NCBI RefSeq assembly: GCF_905171765.1
Contig: NC_053397.1
Span: 7,755,677-7,819,676, forward strand
Length of the DNA: 64,000 nucleotides
Origin: Bufo bufo
Taxonomy: Eukaryota > Chordata > Amphibia > Anura > Bufonidae
Direction of reading: 5' to 3'
Shown here: piece after piece, positions 56,033 through 64,000 of the stretch
How the letters are laid out: the number at the start of each line of letters is the position of its first letter
Position numbering within the stretch: the stretch's first letter is position 1
Program-made: the position numbers and the translations under genes
Notes under the pieces: model-generated
What the model was told of the DNA's origin: nothing
Seen by the model: only the letters and a program-made list of their open reading frames with translations
Databases searched by the model: none

Positions 56033-56998
56033 ATACAGCCACCACTAGAGGAAGCTCACTGCATATAGATTATACAGCCACCACTAGGGGGAGCTCACTA
56101 CATACAGATTATACAGCCACCACTAGAGGGAGCTCACTGCATACAGATTATACAGCCACCACTAGGGGGAGCTCACTATATACAGATTAATAAGCCACCA
56201 CTAGAAGGAGCTCACTACATACAGATTATACAGCCACCATCAGAGGGAGCTAACTACATACAGATTATACAGCCACCACTAGAAGGAGCTCACTACATAC
56301 AGATTATACAGCCACCACTAGGGGGAGCTCACTACATACAGATTATACAGCCACCACTAGAAGGAGCTCACTACATACAGATTATACAGCCACCACTAGG
56401 GGGAGCTCACTACATACAGATTATACAGCCACCACTAGAGGAAGCTCACTGCATATAGATTATACAGCCACCACTAGGGGGAGCTCACTACATACAGATT
56501 ATACAGCCACCACTAGAGGGAGCTCAATGCATACAGATTATACAGCCACCACTAGGGGGAGCTCACTATATACAGATTAATAAGCCACCACTAGAAGGAG
56601 CTCACTACATAAAGATTATACAGCCACCATCAGAGGGAGCTAACTACATACAGATTATACAGCCACCACTAGAAGGAGCTCACTACATACAGATTATACA
56701 GCCACCACTAGGGGGAGCTCACTACATACAGATTATACAGCCACCACTAGAAGGAGCTCACTACATACAGATTATACAGCCACCACTAGGGGGAGCTCAC
56801 TACATACAGATTATACAGCCACCACTAGAGGAAGCTCACTGCATATAGATTATACAGCCACCACTAGGGGGAGCTCACTACATACAGATTATACAGCCAC
56901 CACTAGAGGGAGCTCACTACATACAGATTATACAGCCACCACTAGGGGGAGCTCACTATATACAGATTATACAGCCACCACTACAGGGAGCTCACTAG
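56033..56998. repeat. 39-bp minisatellite, right part (~25 copies, 390-bp higher order)
   Basis: Continues the array interrupted by DIRS-A. The rare variant gcatatagat recurs at 56061, 56451 and 56841, exactly 390 bp (ten units) apart. Neighbouring variants (ataaggaat-like ttaataagcc, catcagagggagctaac) repeat with it, so this side evolved by ten-unit block duplication. Confidence 0.95.
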
Positions 56999-58068
56999 AT
57001 AGAGTTACTTTCAATAGTTGTATACCTGGGATGGAGCTTTGCAGCTGTTAGTACATTTCCAGCATTGTAATTTTGTAGCTGGGAAGTGACAAGATGGAAA
57101 CCCCAGCCATAAATCACTTCTTGTATATTATAAAGCATTTTGCTGAGTTTATAGCCAGAATGCAGAGTGCTATTAAACTAGAGGTTTTCCTTCAGACAAT
57201 TTACTTGCAGCAGTGTCTTCCATGATTCGTGGAGCTCATCTGCATATCTCATCTGGGTCATTAGCTATAATTAGCAAAATTTCTGAAAAGAAACAATTTC
57301 GCTTTGTCTTTCATTTGGGGATGTGAAATATTGATCTATTTAATCAGCTCATCTGCATAGACAAATTACATCTTATTGTCCAAAATAATTTGTCAGTTAC
57401 CCTTAATTACACAAAGTAATTCTGCTTGCGGCAGCTTTTACTTCGAGAGCATGAGAAGCAAATAATTGTTTTGTTAATTTTTTTTCTGAGAGATTCAAAT
57501 ATTTTTGTCCCATATATTCACACAATAATATACTTTATAATAATCCTGGGTTATAGCCAGCATTTATAATAACCACTTTGTATCAGGTGCTGCAGAAGTT
57601 GTGCTAAACTTGCAGACAGAAGATGAACCTACTGAGACTTGTATTTTATGACAGTTTTTGCTGCAACCACCAGAGGGAGCTCATTACTTATGAATTTGTC
57701 CGGCTCCTATTGATCTGAACAATAACTCTGTATGCAGTGAGCTCCCCCTAGTGCTGGCTTGAGGAAGAAGAAATTGTATTGGGAACTATGGGCTTCTTCT
57801 TCTTCCTCTGGTAACTGATATCAGTATATAACATCAGTGCGGCAGACATGGCTGGCCGAAGTCATGGAAAGATCACAAACTTATTGTGTCATCTGTTCCA
57901 AACCAATGACAAGGTTCCTGTGAACCAGTATCTAAAAAACACCAGAAGCAGAGACGAAGGACCAGCAAGCCCTCGCAGGGGAGGGTTCTGCAGATGAAAC
58001 AGAATAGATACAAAATAGATACAAAGATACACAGAACAGATACAGAGATATAAAGAAAGGATTCCGAC
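56999..58068. other. Non-coding; AT-rich block and an inverted CTCF-like pair
   Basis: 57180-57560 is AT-rich with TAAT/ATTA and ctcatctgcat motifs, unlike surrounding repeats. At 57667-57760, accaccagagggagctca faces tgagctccccctagtgctgg, a diverged inverted pair of the 39-bp array's core. No gene recognised. Confidence 0.5.
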
Positions 58069-58215
58069 TTTCCCATTTCGTCCTACGGCAGCACAGCATG
58101 GGTTAAGCTAGTCTTCATCCCCTTGGCTAGGACCGCCCACCTAGATTAAAATAATTAATTAATTAAATCATTAGTAGAGACTATAAAGCTTGCCTCCCAC
58201 AATGCTCCACTGTGT
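58069..58215 (+). repeat. DIRS-B left inverted terminal repeat
   Basis: Pairs with 63113-63258 with about one mismatch after the first block. It includes aattaattaattaaatcatt. Confidence 0.92.
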
Positions 58216-58595
58216 TTTTTTTTGTCCTCATTCCTTGAGGATGAAGCCCACCTATATGACCGCATACCGTGGTGTGTCCAGGTTCTAATGGTCTGTAAGA
58301 ATCGGCGCGTGCCATGTGTGGTTCCCTGGCTGCCGTTCTTAGCCGCTGTGGCGCTGAATAGGAGAGTGATTCACTCTCCTGGAAGATATTTCAAATCGCA
58401 GGAGGCGTGCGTCTGGGACCGGAAGTGGGATCCGAACTTCCGGTTCGCGCCGTGGAACGCAGGAAGTGCGTCTTCAAGCACACCAGGTGCCTCCTCTACA
58501 AGCGCCCCTACAGCTAATTAAGTTAAGTATATAAAGCGGCTTTGTGCAGAGCTCGGCGCCCCTTTGTGCCTGGCAGCCGAGCTCTAGCAGAAATA

Positions 58596-58676
58596 AGGTA
58601 AAAAGCCTGTCTTGGTCAGGCAAATCCTGTATTTATATATATATATGTTCTCATGATTCCCCTTTTCTCACTGCAG
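58596..58676 (+). other. Candidate intron just before DIRS-B gag
   Basis: A donor-like AAG/GTAAAA at 58597 and an excellent acceptor (ccccttttctcactgCAG, ending 58676) abut the gag ATG at 58677. The ~80-nt spacing is short but possible. It is inferred from consensus only. Confidence 0.3.
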
Positions 58677-60056
58677 ATGTCCTTCTCTTCTGAGAAAGGG
58701 GGAAAAAGATCCCGCAAAGGCAGGCATAGGCTATGCAAGTCCTGTGAACAGCCATTGCCTGATGAATGTACAGATGATCTGTGTACAAGCTGTAATGTGG
58801 ACTCTCTAAGGTCTCCACCCAGATCTAATAAGAGGCAGAAGACTAAGCATGCTCTATGTATTTCATGTGTTCAGCCCTTACCCCTGAACTGGTCATCTAA
58901 TATATGTGAAAATTGCTCGCATCCAGAAGAAGTGTCGGATGCAGAAACCAAAAAATTAATGTCTATGTTTAAAGCCTTTTTGTCGCAAGCCAAAAAGAAA
59001 AAGCGTTTAACACATAAGAAGCATTATGTCTCTCCATCATCTTCTGAGGAGTCTTCTAGATCTGAGGGTGAAGTGTCTTCAGACTCAGAGCTTGACTTGC
59101 CTACCCTGGAAGACAATTTTTTGTTTAACAAAAGTAATGCAAATCACTTGATTAAGGAAGTAAAAAACATCATGGAATCAAAAAAAGAGGAGACAGCCGA
59201 TAAGGAAGAAGATAACCTTTTTTATTTTCCCAAGAAGAAGGTGTCCGTTTTTCCTAGCCATCCAGTACTCAATACTATTATGCGTAAAAAATGGCAGCGG
59301 CCAATAGGAAAAATAAACTTAGGTTCAAGATTCAAGTCTATATATAAAATAGACCCGGCTGAGTCTACAAGTTGGGAAGTTCCTGCTAGGGTTGATCCTG
59401 CTGGCGCCAGATTAGCCAAGAGATCCATGTTTCCTAGCGATGATTCTTCTCTTCTCAAGGATCCAATGGAGAAAAAGGCGGACGGTCTCCTAAAAAGATT
59501 GCATTCCTACCTGTCTCTTACAAATAAAGCTGCTATGGCTTCGGTTCCGGTAGCCCGTGCTCTGAGGGTCTGGCTAAGTCACCTGGGCAGAGACATAGAA
59601 GACGGTGTGTCCAGAGAAGAATTACTCCAACAGTTACCCACATTGAAACTAGCAGCAGAGTTCCTCTGTGATTTCTCTGTAGATTCTTTAAGATTAATAG
59701 CTAAGAATATGGCGCTTTCCAACTCCGTCAGAAGATCTGTCTGGCTCAAATTATGGTCTGGAGACTCAGCATCAAAAAATAATCTATGCTCACTCCCTTT
59801 TGAGCCCGGGAAGTTATTTGGGTCCCATCTAGATAGACTGCTGGAATCCAGTAATGAAGAAAAAGCGTTGAATTTTCCCCAATTCAAGGGTAATGAAAAG
59901 AAGCGTTTTTTTCGTCCCTACAGAGAACAAAATTATAGAAGGTATAGATCAAGAGGACGCTTCAACAGAAGTAGACCTGACAGAAGATCCTGGATGCCTT
60001 CAGAAAAATCAAATCACAAATCAGAGGATGGAAAACCCTCTAAGAAGGAATTCTGA
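58677..60056 (+). CDS. DIRS-B gag-like protein (459 aa)
   Basis: Intact frame. The start at ATG 58677 (MSFSSEKGGKRSRKG) is preferred over the in-frame ATG at 58653, because 58677 follows the acceptor-like sequence and the eight extra residues are hydrophobic junk. A tandem pair of Cys motifs with identical spacing follows: C20-x2-C23-x12-C36-x2-C39 and C61-x2-C64-x12-C77-x2-C80, each containing QPLP, probably two zinc ribbons. A Ser/Glu-rich acidic segment (~125-150), a helical core and an Arg-rich tail (YRRYRSRGRFNRSRPDRRSW) complete it. The expected role is RNA packaging in a cytoplasmic particle. Confidence 0.82.
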   Translation: MSFSSEKGGKRSRKGRHRLCKSCEQPLPDECTDDLCTSCNVDSLRSPPRSNKRQKTKHALCISCVQPLPLNWSSNICENCSHPEEVSDAETKKLMSMFKAFLSQAKKKKRLTHKKHYVSPSSSEESSRSEGEVSSDSELDLPTLEDNFLFNKSNANHLIKEVKNIMESKKEETADKEEDNLFYFPKKKVSVFPSHPVLNTIMRKKWQRPIGKINLGSRFKSIYKIDPAESTSWEVPARVDPAGARLAKRSMFPSDDSSLLKDPMEKKADGLLKRLHSYLSLTNKAAMASVPVARALRVWLSHLGRDIEDGVSREELLQQLPTLKLAAEFLCDFSVDSLRLIAKNMALSNSVRRSVWLKLWSGDSASKNNLCSLPFEPGKLFGSHLDRLLESSNEEKALNFPQFKGNEKKRFFRPYREQNYRRYRSRGRFNRSRPDRRSWMPSEKSNHKSEDGKPSKKEF

Positions 60057-61941
60057 CGCCAGAAGCCAAAAAGAAGGAGGTCGGCTCACACATCACTACT
60101 CACAGTGGCAAGAGATTACTTCAGACACCTGGGTTCTAAACATCATAAAGGAAGGATACATGTTGGAGCTAGATCGTCATCCAAGGGACAGATTTCTACT
60201 GAACAAGAAAGAAGATCCCAAAATTTTCTCTCTTCTAGACGAATTTATAGAGAAAGGGGCGTTAGAACCAGTACCCATGCATCAAAGAAGTTCCGGAGTA
60301 TACTCCAAAATATTTCAGGTTCCCAAGCCAGGGGGAAAGTATCGGCTTATAATACACCTTCGATACCTGAATCAATTCATAAGAAAGATCCATTTCAAAA
60401 TGGAGACATTAAGATCTATCACAGCGGCGCTCACAGAAAATCAGTTCATGGTCTCTCTAGATCTAAGAGACGCCTACCTGCACATCCCCATAAGGGAAGA
60501 ATCCAGAAGATTCCTAAGAATAGCGGTCATAAGAAAGAAGAAAGTGTCTCACTTCCAGTTCAAAGCACTACCGTTTGGCCTTTGTTCCTCTCCCAGAATC
60601 TTCACCAAGGTGGCAGTCCTGGTTGCAGTACATCTTCGTCTCCAGAGAATACAAGTTTTTCCATATCTCGACGACTGGTTACTGGTAGCTCAGTCAGAAG
60701 ATCTTCTACACTTACATCTCAAACAAACTATCAAGACGCTTCAAAAACTGGGGTTTTTAATAAACTGGGAGAAATCCGATGTGATTCCCACTACTTCAAA
60801 GATTTTTTTGGGCCTGCAGATAGATACACTCTCAATGGCTCTGTTTCTTACCCCACCAAAGATCAGAGCTCTGAAGAAAGAAATAAAGATTCTCATTTCT
60901 TTACATTCTCCCACAGTCCGCAGAGTGATGAAGACCCTGGGACATCTAACAGCAGTAACGGATGCGGTACCTTGGGCAAGAATCCATACCAGAGACCTAC
61001 AGCAAAATATGCTTCAGGTCTGGCATCACACTTCTCACAATCTGGAAGCAAGAGTGAGTCTAAGGCCTTCAACAGTTCAGAGCCTCAGGTGGTGGTTGCA
61101 ATCCAGGAATCTATCCAAGGGGAAGACCTTCAAATATCTACCCCCAGTGGTAATCACTACGGATGCGTCTGGACGAGGCTGGGGAGCCCATCTTCAAGAC
61201 AGTTGGATCCAGGGGCTGTGGTCCTCAGAGGACAGGAAGAAGTCTTCAAACTTCAAAGAACTAAAGGTAGTGCAACTGGCACTTCTCCAGTTCAAGAAAC
61301 TTATAGTAGGAAAACCAGTGTTGATTCGTTCGGACAATCTTGCAATTGTATTCTACCTCAACAAGCAGGGGGGAACCAGGAACAGTTCCCTCCTGAAGTT
61401 GTGCAAAGAGATCTTCTGTTGGGCGGAAGCCAATATCTTAGAGCTAAAAGCCATGCATATAAGAGGTTGCTTGAATATTCAAGCGGATCGTCTGAGCCAG
61501 AGAAAAATAGACCCAGCAGATTGGGAGCTGAACCAGAGAATATTTCAGCAGATTGTGACCAGATGGGGATGTCCAGAGTGGGACTTGATGGCATCAGCAT
61601 CGAACAAAAAGGTTCCCAAATTCTGCTCTCTGAACAAGCTGGACAAACCCACAACACTGGATGCCTTTTCCTTCAGTTGGAGACGCCTGTTTGTCTACAT
61701 TTTTCCTCCAGTACCTCTCATTCCAAGAGTCCTGAGGAAGATAATGATGGACAAGCCTCAGACGATATTAATAGCCCCATTCTGGCCAAGGAGGTCGTGG
61801 TTCCCTTTACTACTCCAGCTATCCAAGGGGGAGTTCTGGAAGCTTCCCCTAGTTCCAGATCTACTGTTACAAGACGGTCTCTATCACCAGAGCCTGAACC
61901 ATTTACATCTGACAGCCTGGAGGTTGAGAGAGCTAAGTTAA
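59893..61941 (+). CDS. DIRS-B reverse transcriptase/RNase H/methyltransferase-like ORF (682 aa)
   Basis: An intact frame, +1 to gag and overlapping its last 164 bases. Homology starts near 60118 (TSDTWVLNIIKEGYMLEL). RT: LDLRDAYLHIP (Asp 190) and YLDD (258-261). RNase H: TTDASGRGWGAHL (Asp ~423), FKELKVVQLALL, IRSDNLAIV and IQADRLS. The methyltransferase-like DIRS domain: EWDLMASASNKKVPKFCSL (~564), YIFPPVPLIPRVL and LIAPFWPRRSWFP. Its stop TAA (61939-61941) shares its last A with the ATG (61941) of the recombinase frame. Confidence 0.9.
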   Translation: MKRSVFFVPTENKIIEGIDQEDASTEVDLTEDPGCLQKNQITNQRMENPLRRNSDARSQKEGGRLTHHYSQWQEITSDTWVLNIIKEGYMLELDRHPRDRFLLNKKEDPKIFSLLDEFIEKGALEPVPMHQRSSGVYSKIFQVPKPGGKYRLIIHLRYLNQFIRKIHFKMETLRSITAALTENQFMVSLDLRDAYLHIPIREESRRFLRIAVIRKKKVSHFQFKALPFGLCSSPRIFTKVAVLVAVHLRLQRIQVFPYLDDWLLVAQSEDLLHLHLKQTIKTLQKLGFLINWEKSDVIPTTSKIFLGLQIDTLSMALFLTPPKIRALKKEIKILISLHSPTVRRVMKTLGHLTAVTDAVPWARIHTRDLQQNMLQVWHHTSHNLEARVSLRPSTVQSLRWWLQSRNLSKGKTFKYLPPVVITTDASGRGWGAHLQDSWIQGLWSSEDRKKSSNFKELKVVQLALLQFKKLIVGKPVLIRSDNLAIVFYLNKQGGTRNSSLLKLCKEIFCWAEANILELKAMHIRGCLNIQADRLSQRKIDPADWELNQRIFQQIVTRWGCPEWDLMASASNKKVPKFCSLNKLDKPTTLDAFSFSWRRLFVYIFPPVPLIPRVLRKIMMDKPQTILIAPFWPRRSWFPLLLQLSKGEFWKLPLVPDLLLQDGLYHQSLNHLHLTAWRLRELS

Positions 61942-62963
61942 TGCAGATGGGCCTCTCTGATTCTGTAGTTAAGACCTTATTATGTTCCCGCAAAGATTCT
62001 ACTAATAAAAAATACGCTAGAATATGTAAAAGGTTTACAGCCTGGTTGGCTTAAGCGAACCATGTGAAGATTGAGGTCGGATCCATTCTTCAATTTCTTC
62101 AGGAAGGTTTCCAGAAGGGATTTAAGCCTAACACATTAAAAGCGCACATGACAGCTATCAATATTATGACTGAGAACAAGTTTCTCCATCACCCACTTAT
62201 TTTCAGATTCTTCAAAGCAATAAGAAGATTGAAACCTACACATAGAGAGCCTACACCAGTCTGGAACCTCTCTCTGGTTCTGAGGAGGCTTACACTTGCT
62301 CCATTTGAACCCTTGCAGCAAACTGACTTAAAATGGCTGTCATACAAGGTATTGTTTCTGGTTGCGGTCACCTCCGCAAAAAGAGTAGGTGAACTTCAAG
62401 CGCTGTCTTCCAAATACCCCTATTTAAGAATCCTGCCTGATGGGGTCCTTCTTCGCACCATACCATCTTTTACTCCTAAGGTGCCTTCTACTGCTAACAA
62501 TAATAGAGAAGCCTTTCTCCCCGTGTTTTTTCCTGACCCGGTTGATGAAGAACAAACTCTACTACATACTCTAGATCTGAAAAGGGCTATCGAGATCTAT
62601 CTCCAGAGAACAGAAGAGTTCCGGTTAGCCGAAAATTTGTTCATATTGTTCACAGGTCCAAGAAGAGGGCAACAACCTTCCAGAGATACATTAGCTAGAT
62701 GGCTAGAGGATACTATCAAAGAATCATATTCCTTAGAAGAGATGGTTTCTCCTTTTCCAATTAAAGCCCATTCAACAAGGTCTGCCGCAACCTCCTGGGC
62801 TGAACAGGCGCATGTATCTATAGAAGAAATCTGCAATGCTGCCTCCTGGTCCTCATCTCAGACCTTCATGAAGCATTATCGGTTAGACATCAACGCTAGA
62901 AGCTCAGCCTTTGGCACTGGGGTATTAAGTGCAGTTCTTGATGAAAAATCCCCCCCTTCATGA
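61941..62963 (+). pseudogene. DIRS-B tyrosine recombinase with one in-frame TAA
   Basis: The frame starts at ATG 61941 (MQMGLSDSVVKTLLCSRKDS), overlapping the RT stop as TAATG. A TAA at 62052-62054 interrupts it after 37 codons. The same frame then continues uninterrupted to 62963. The catalytic residues are all present: Arg148 (SAKRVGELQAL), His277-x-x-Arg280 (KAHSTRSAA), Trp303 and Tyr313 (MKHYRLD), numbered from 61941. Apart from the nonsense codon the enzyme appears complete. The true N-terminus could lie further upstream, because the frame is open back to the gag stop. Confidence 0.88.
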
Positions 62964-62973
62964 TCTATACAAA

Positions 62974-63060
62974 TCCCATGCTGTGCTGCTGTAGGACGAA
63001 ATGGGAAAGGGAAAATCTGTACCTGGGATTTTACTTTCCTTGAGTCCGAAGGCAGCACAA
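62974..63060 (+). repeat. DIRS-B internal complementary region
   Basis: cccatgctgtgctgctgtag through aaatgggaaa (to 63008) is the complement of the left terminus. gggaaaatctgtacctggga and onward to ggcagcaca is the complement of the right terminus. It lies just after the recombinase stop, as in DIRS-A. Confidence 0.92.
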
Positions 63061-63112
63061 GTATACCCTCCCTTAAATAAATTTTGTTATTTTTGCATTG
63101 AATGAAAGTCTA

Positions 63113-63293
63113 TTCTTTTTAAACACAGTGGAGCATTGTGGGAGGCCAGCTTTATAGTCTCTACTAATGATTTAATTAATTAATTATTTTAATCTAGGTG
63201 GGCGGTCCTAGCCAAGGGGATGAAGACTAGCTTAACCCATGCTGTGCTGCCTTCGGACTCAAGGAAAGTAAAATCCCAGGTACAGATTTTCCC
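63113..63293 (-). repeat. DIRS-B right inverted terminal repeat
   Basis: Inverse of 58069-58215, with a ~45-bp outer extension (aaggaaagtaaaatcccagg...ttttccc) that the left side lacks. Confidence 0.9.
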
Positions 63294-64000
63294 TATATGG
63301 ATGCACAGAACAGCTGCTATGGATATAAAGTGCAACAAAATATCCACATTCCATTGATGTTTATGTGATCTATCTAACATTTTTATTTCATTATTTGTAA
63401 AGAAAAAATGATTAAAAACCTGCAGACTTCCCCAGCGTGTGGCCTTACTGCCGCCCCTCGTGCTGCAGATTTATTGTGCTTGTTTTTGGACAGAATGAGG
63501 AGATTTTAAAGGAACGTTCACCCCCCCCCCCCATGTAATTAATCAGGTGTTGAAGGAGAATAGCCGCCTAATAGATATTTGGAGGCAAATCGCGGCTGCG
63601 GTGGGAGGTTGGAAGTGAACAATTTTGTTGACAGGTCTTTTAATAAAATTGCTCTACTTGAATTCAGAATGGAATAGATTCTCCTCGCATTATATTGGAT
63701 GAAGCTGCAAATACTCCATCTGTATCTGCCCGGCTCTTGGCAGAGATGTAACACCGTACATCGTAATTATATAGGAAATCGCTGCGGGGATCAGACCATC
63801 GGGTTCTAGGACAGGGGGGTGTCTGGAGGGTGAGCTGCAGATTTTATTTAGTGGTGAGGTACTGTGCCTGCCAGGTTTCGCCCACCCAAATGATGGCCAG
63901 GATAGTAGGTGCCCATGCACGTGCTCACCAAAGGGCCCCAAATGTGCTTATCAAGGGCCCAAATGATGCAAGTGCTATAGGCAAATGCAATCGCCAATCG
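63294..64000. other. No gene seen
   Basis: Mixed DNA with a C-run at 63521-63532. Nothing beyond short chance frames. Confidence 0.45.

Larger units (their letters stand above)
58069..63293 (+). mobile_element. DIRS-B: second DIRS1-like retrotransposon, 5.2 kb
   Basis: The left end tttcccatttcgtcctac and right end gtacagattttccc are defined by the internal complementary region, where their complements are fused at about 63008/63009. The terminal repeats are nearly identical over ~140 bp. Gag, RT/RNase H/methyltransferase-like and tyrosine recombinase frames are present with one nonsense codon (62052-62054). The sequence and termini differ from DIRS-A, so it is a separate family. The shared junction bases are not as clear as in DIRS-A (at most a T). 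Confidence 0.9.

Noticed and set aside
60105..62054. A 649-aa protein overlapping DIRS-B RT
   Set aside because: It has no recognised domain until the final recombinase N-terminus; the RT frame carries the conserved motifs.

Overview
This window looks like intergenic DNA from a large amphibian genome, most likely a frog. The basis is DIRS and Ngaro tyrosine-recombinase retrotransposons, foldback Harbinger/hAT/piggyBac non-autonomous elements, Tc1 transposons and very long minisatellites, plus several anonymous repeats that I recall as typical of frogs (memory, not a search). I recognise no host protein-coding exon, rRNA gene or functional tRNA. Every substantial coding region belongs to a mobile element. 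Tandem arrays alone fill about 20 kb, close to a third of the window.

Layout. 0-5.4 kb: decayed DNA transposons (a Tc1 remnant split by a foldback Harbinger element, a hAT MITE, an AT-rich foldback), a tRNA-like SINE head and a CT-rich tract. 5.4-14.7 kb: one hAT-type element with an 8-bp target duplication, swollen by a 6.9-kb 63/67-bp satellite that a nearly perfect Tc1 copy with an intact transposase has entered. 14.7-21.2 kb: CT-rich DNA, a minus-strand SINE whose promoter-like end has been amplified into an 18-bp minisatellite, and a 41-bp minisatellite. 21.2-28.2 kb: two arrays of one 20-bp repeat flanking a short LTR retrotransposon that has no pol gene but carries an ORF resembling a cold-shock domain.

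28.9-40 kb: a broken Ngaro-like retrotransposon. Its gag is interrupted by a Harbinger MITE (TTA duplication) and by a hAT element (8-bp duplication). The hAT element holds a piggyBac-type element (TTAA) and a minisatellite. Removing the insertions arithmetically restores the gag frame. 42.1-45.1 kb: a 31-bp array whose unit carries a CRE-like octamer. 45.5-47.1 kb: a second Tc1 copy with two nonsense codons. 48.1-57.0 kb: a 39-bp array whose unit contains a CTCF-like core, split by a nearly intact DIRS1-like retrotransposon (DIRS-A, 50310-56032). 58.1-63.3 kb: a second, different DIRS1-like element (DIRS-B).

Both DIRS elements have inverted terminal repeats and an internal complementary region that joins both ends. 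They encode gag, RT/RNase H/methyltransferase-like and tyrosine recombinase proteins, with gag and recombinase in one frame and RT in the +1 frame. Each has only one obvious nonsense codon. The findings most worth following are the cold-shock-like ORF in the LTR element, the DIRS junction and frame architecture, and the minisatellites built from regulatory-looking motifs (CTCF-like, CRE-like, Pol III A-box-like).
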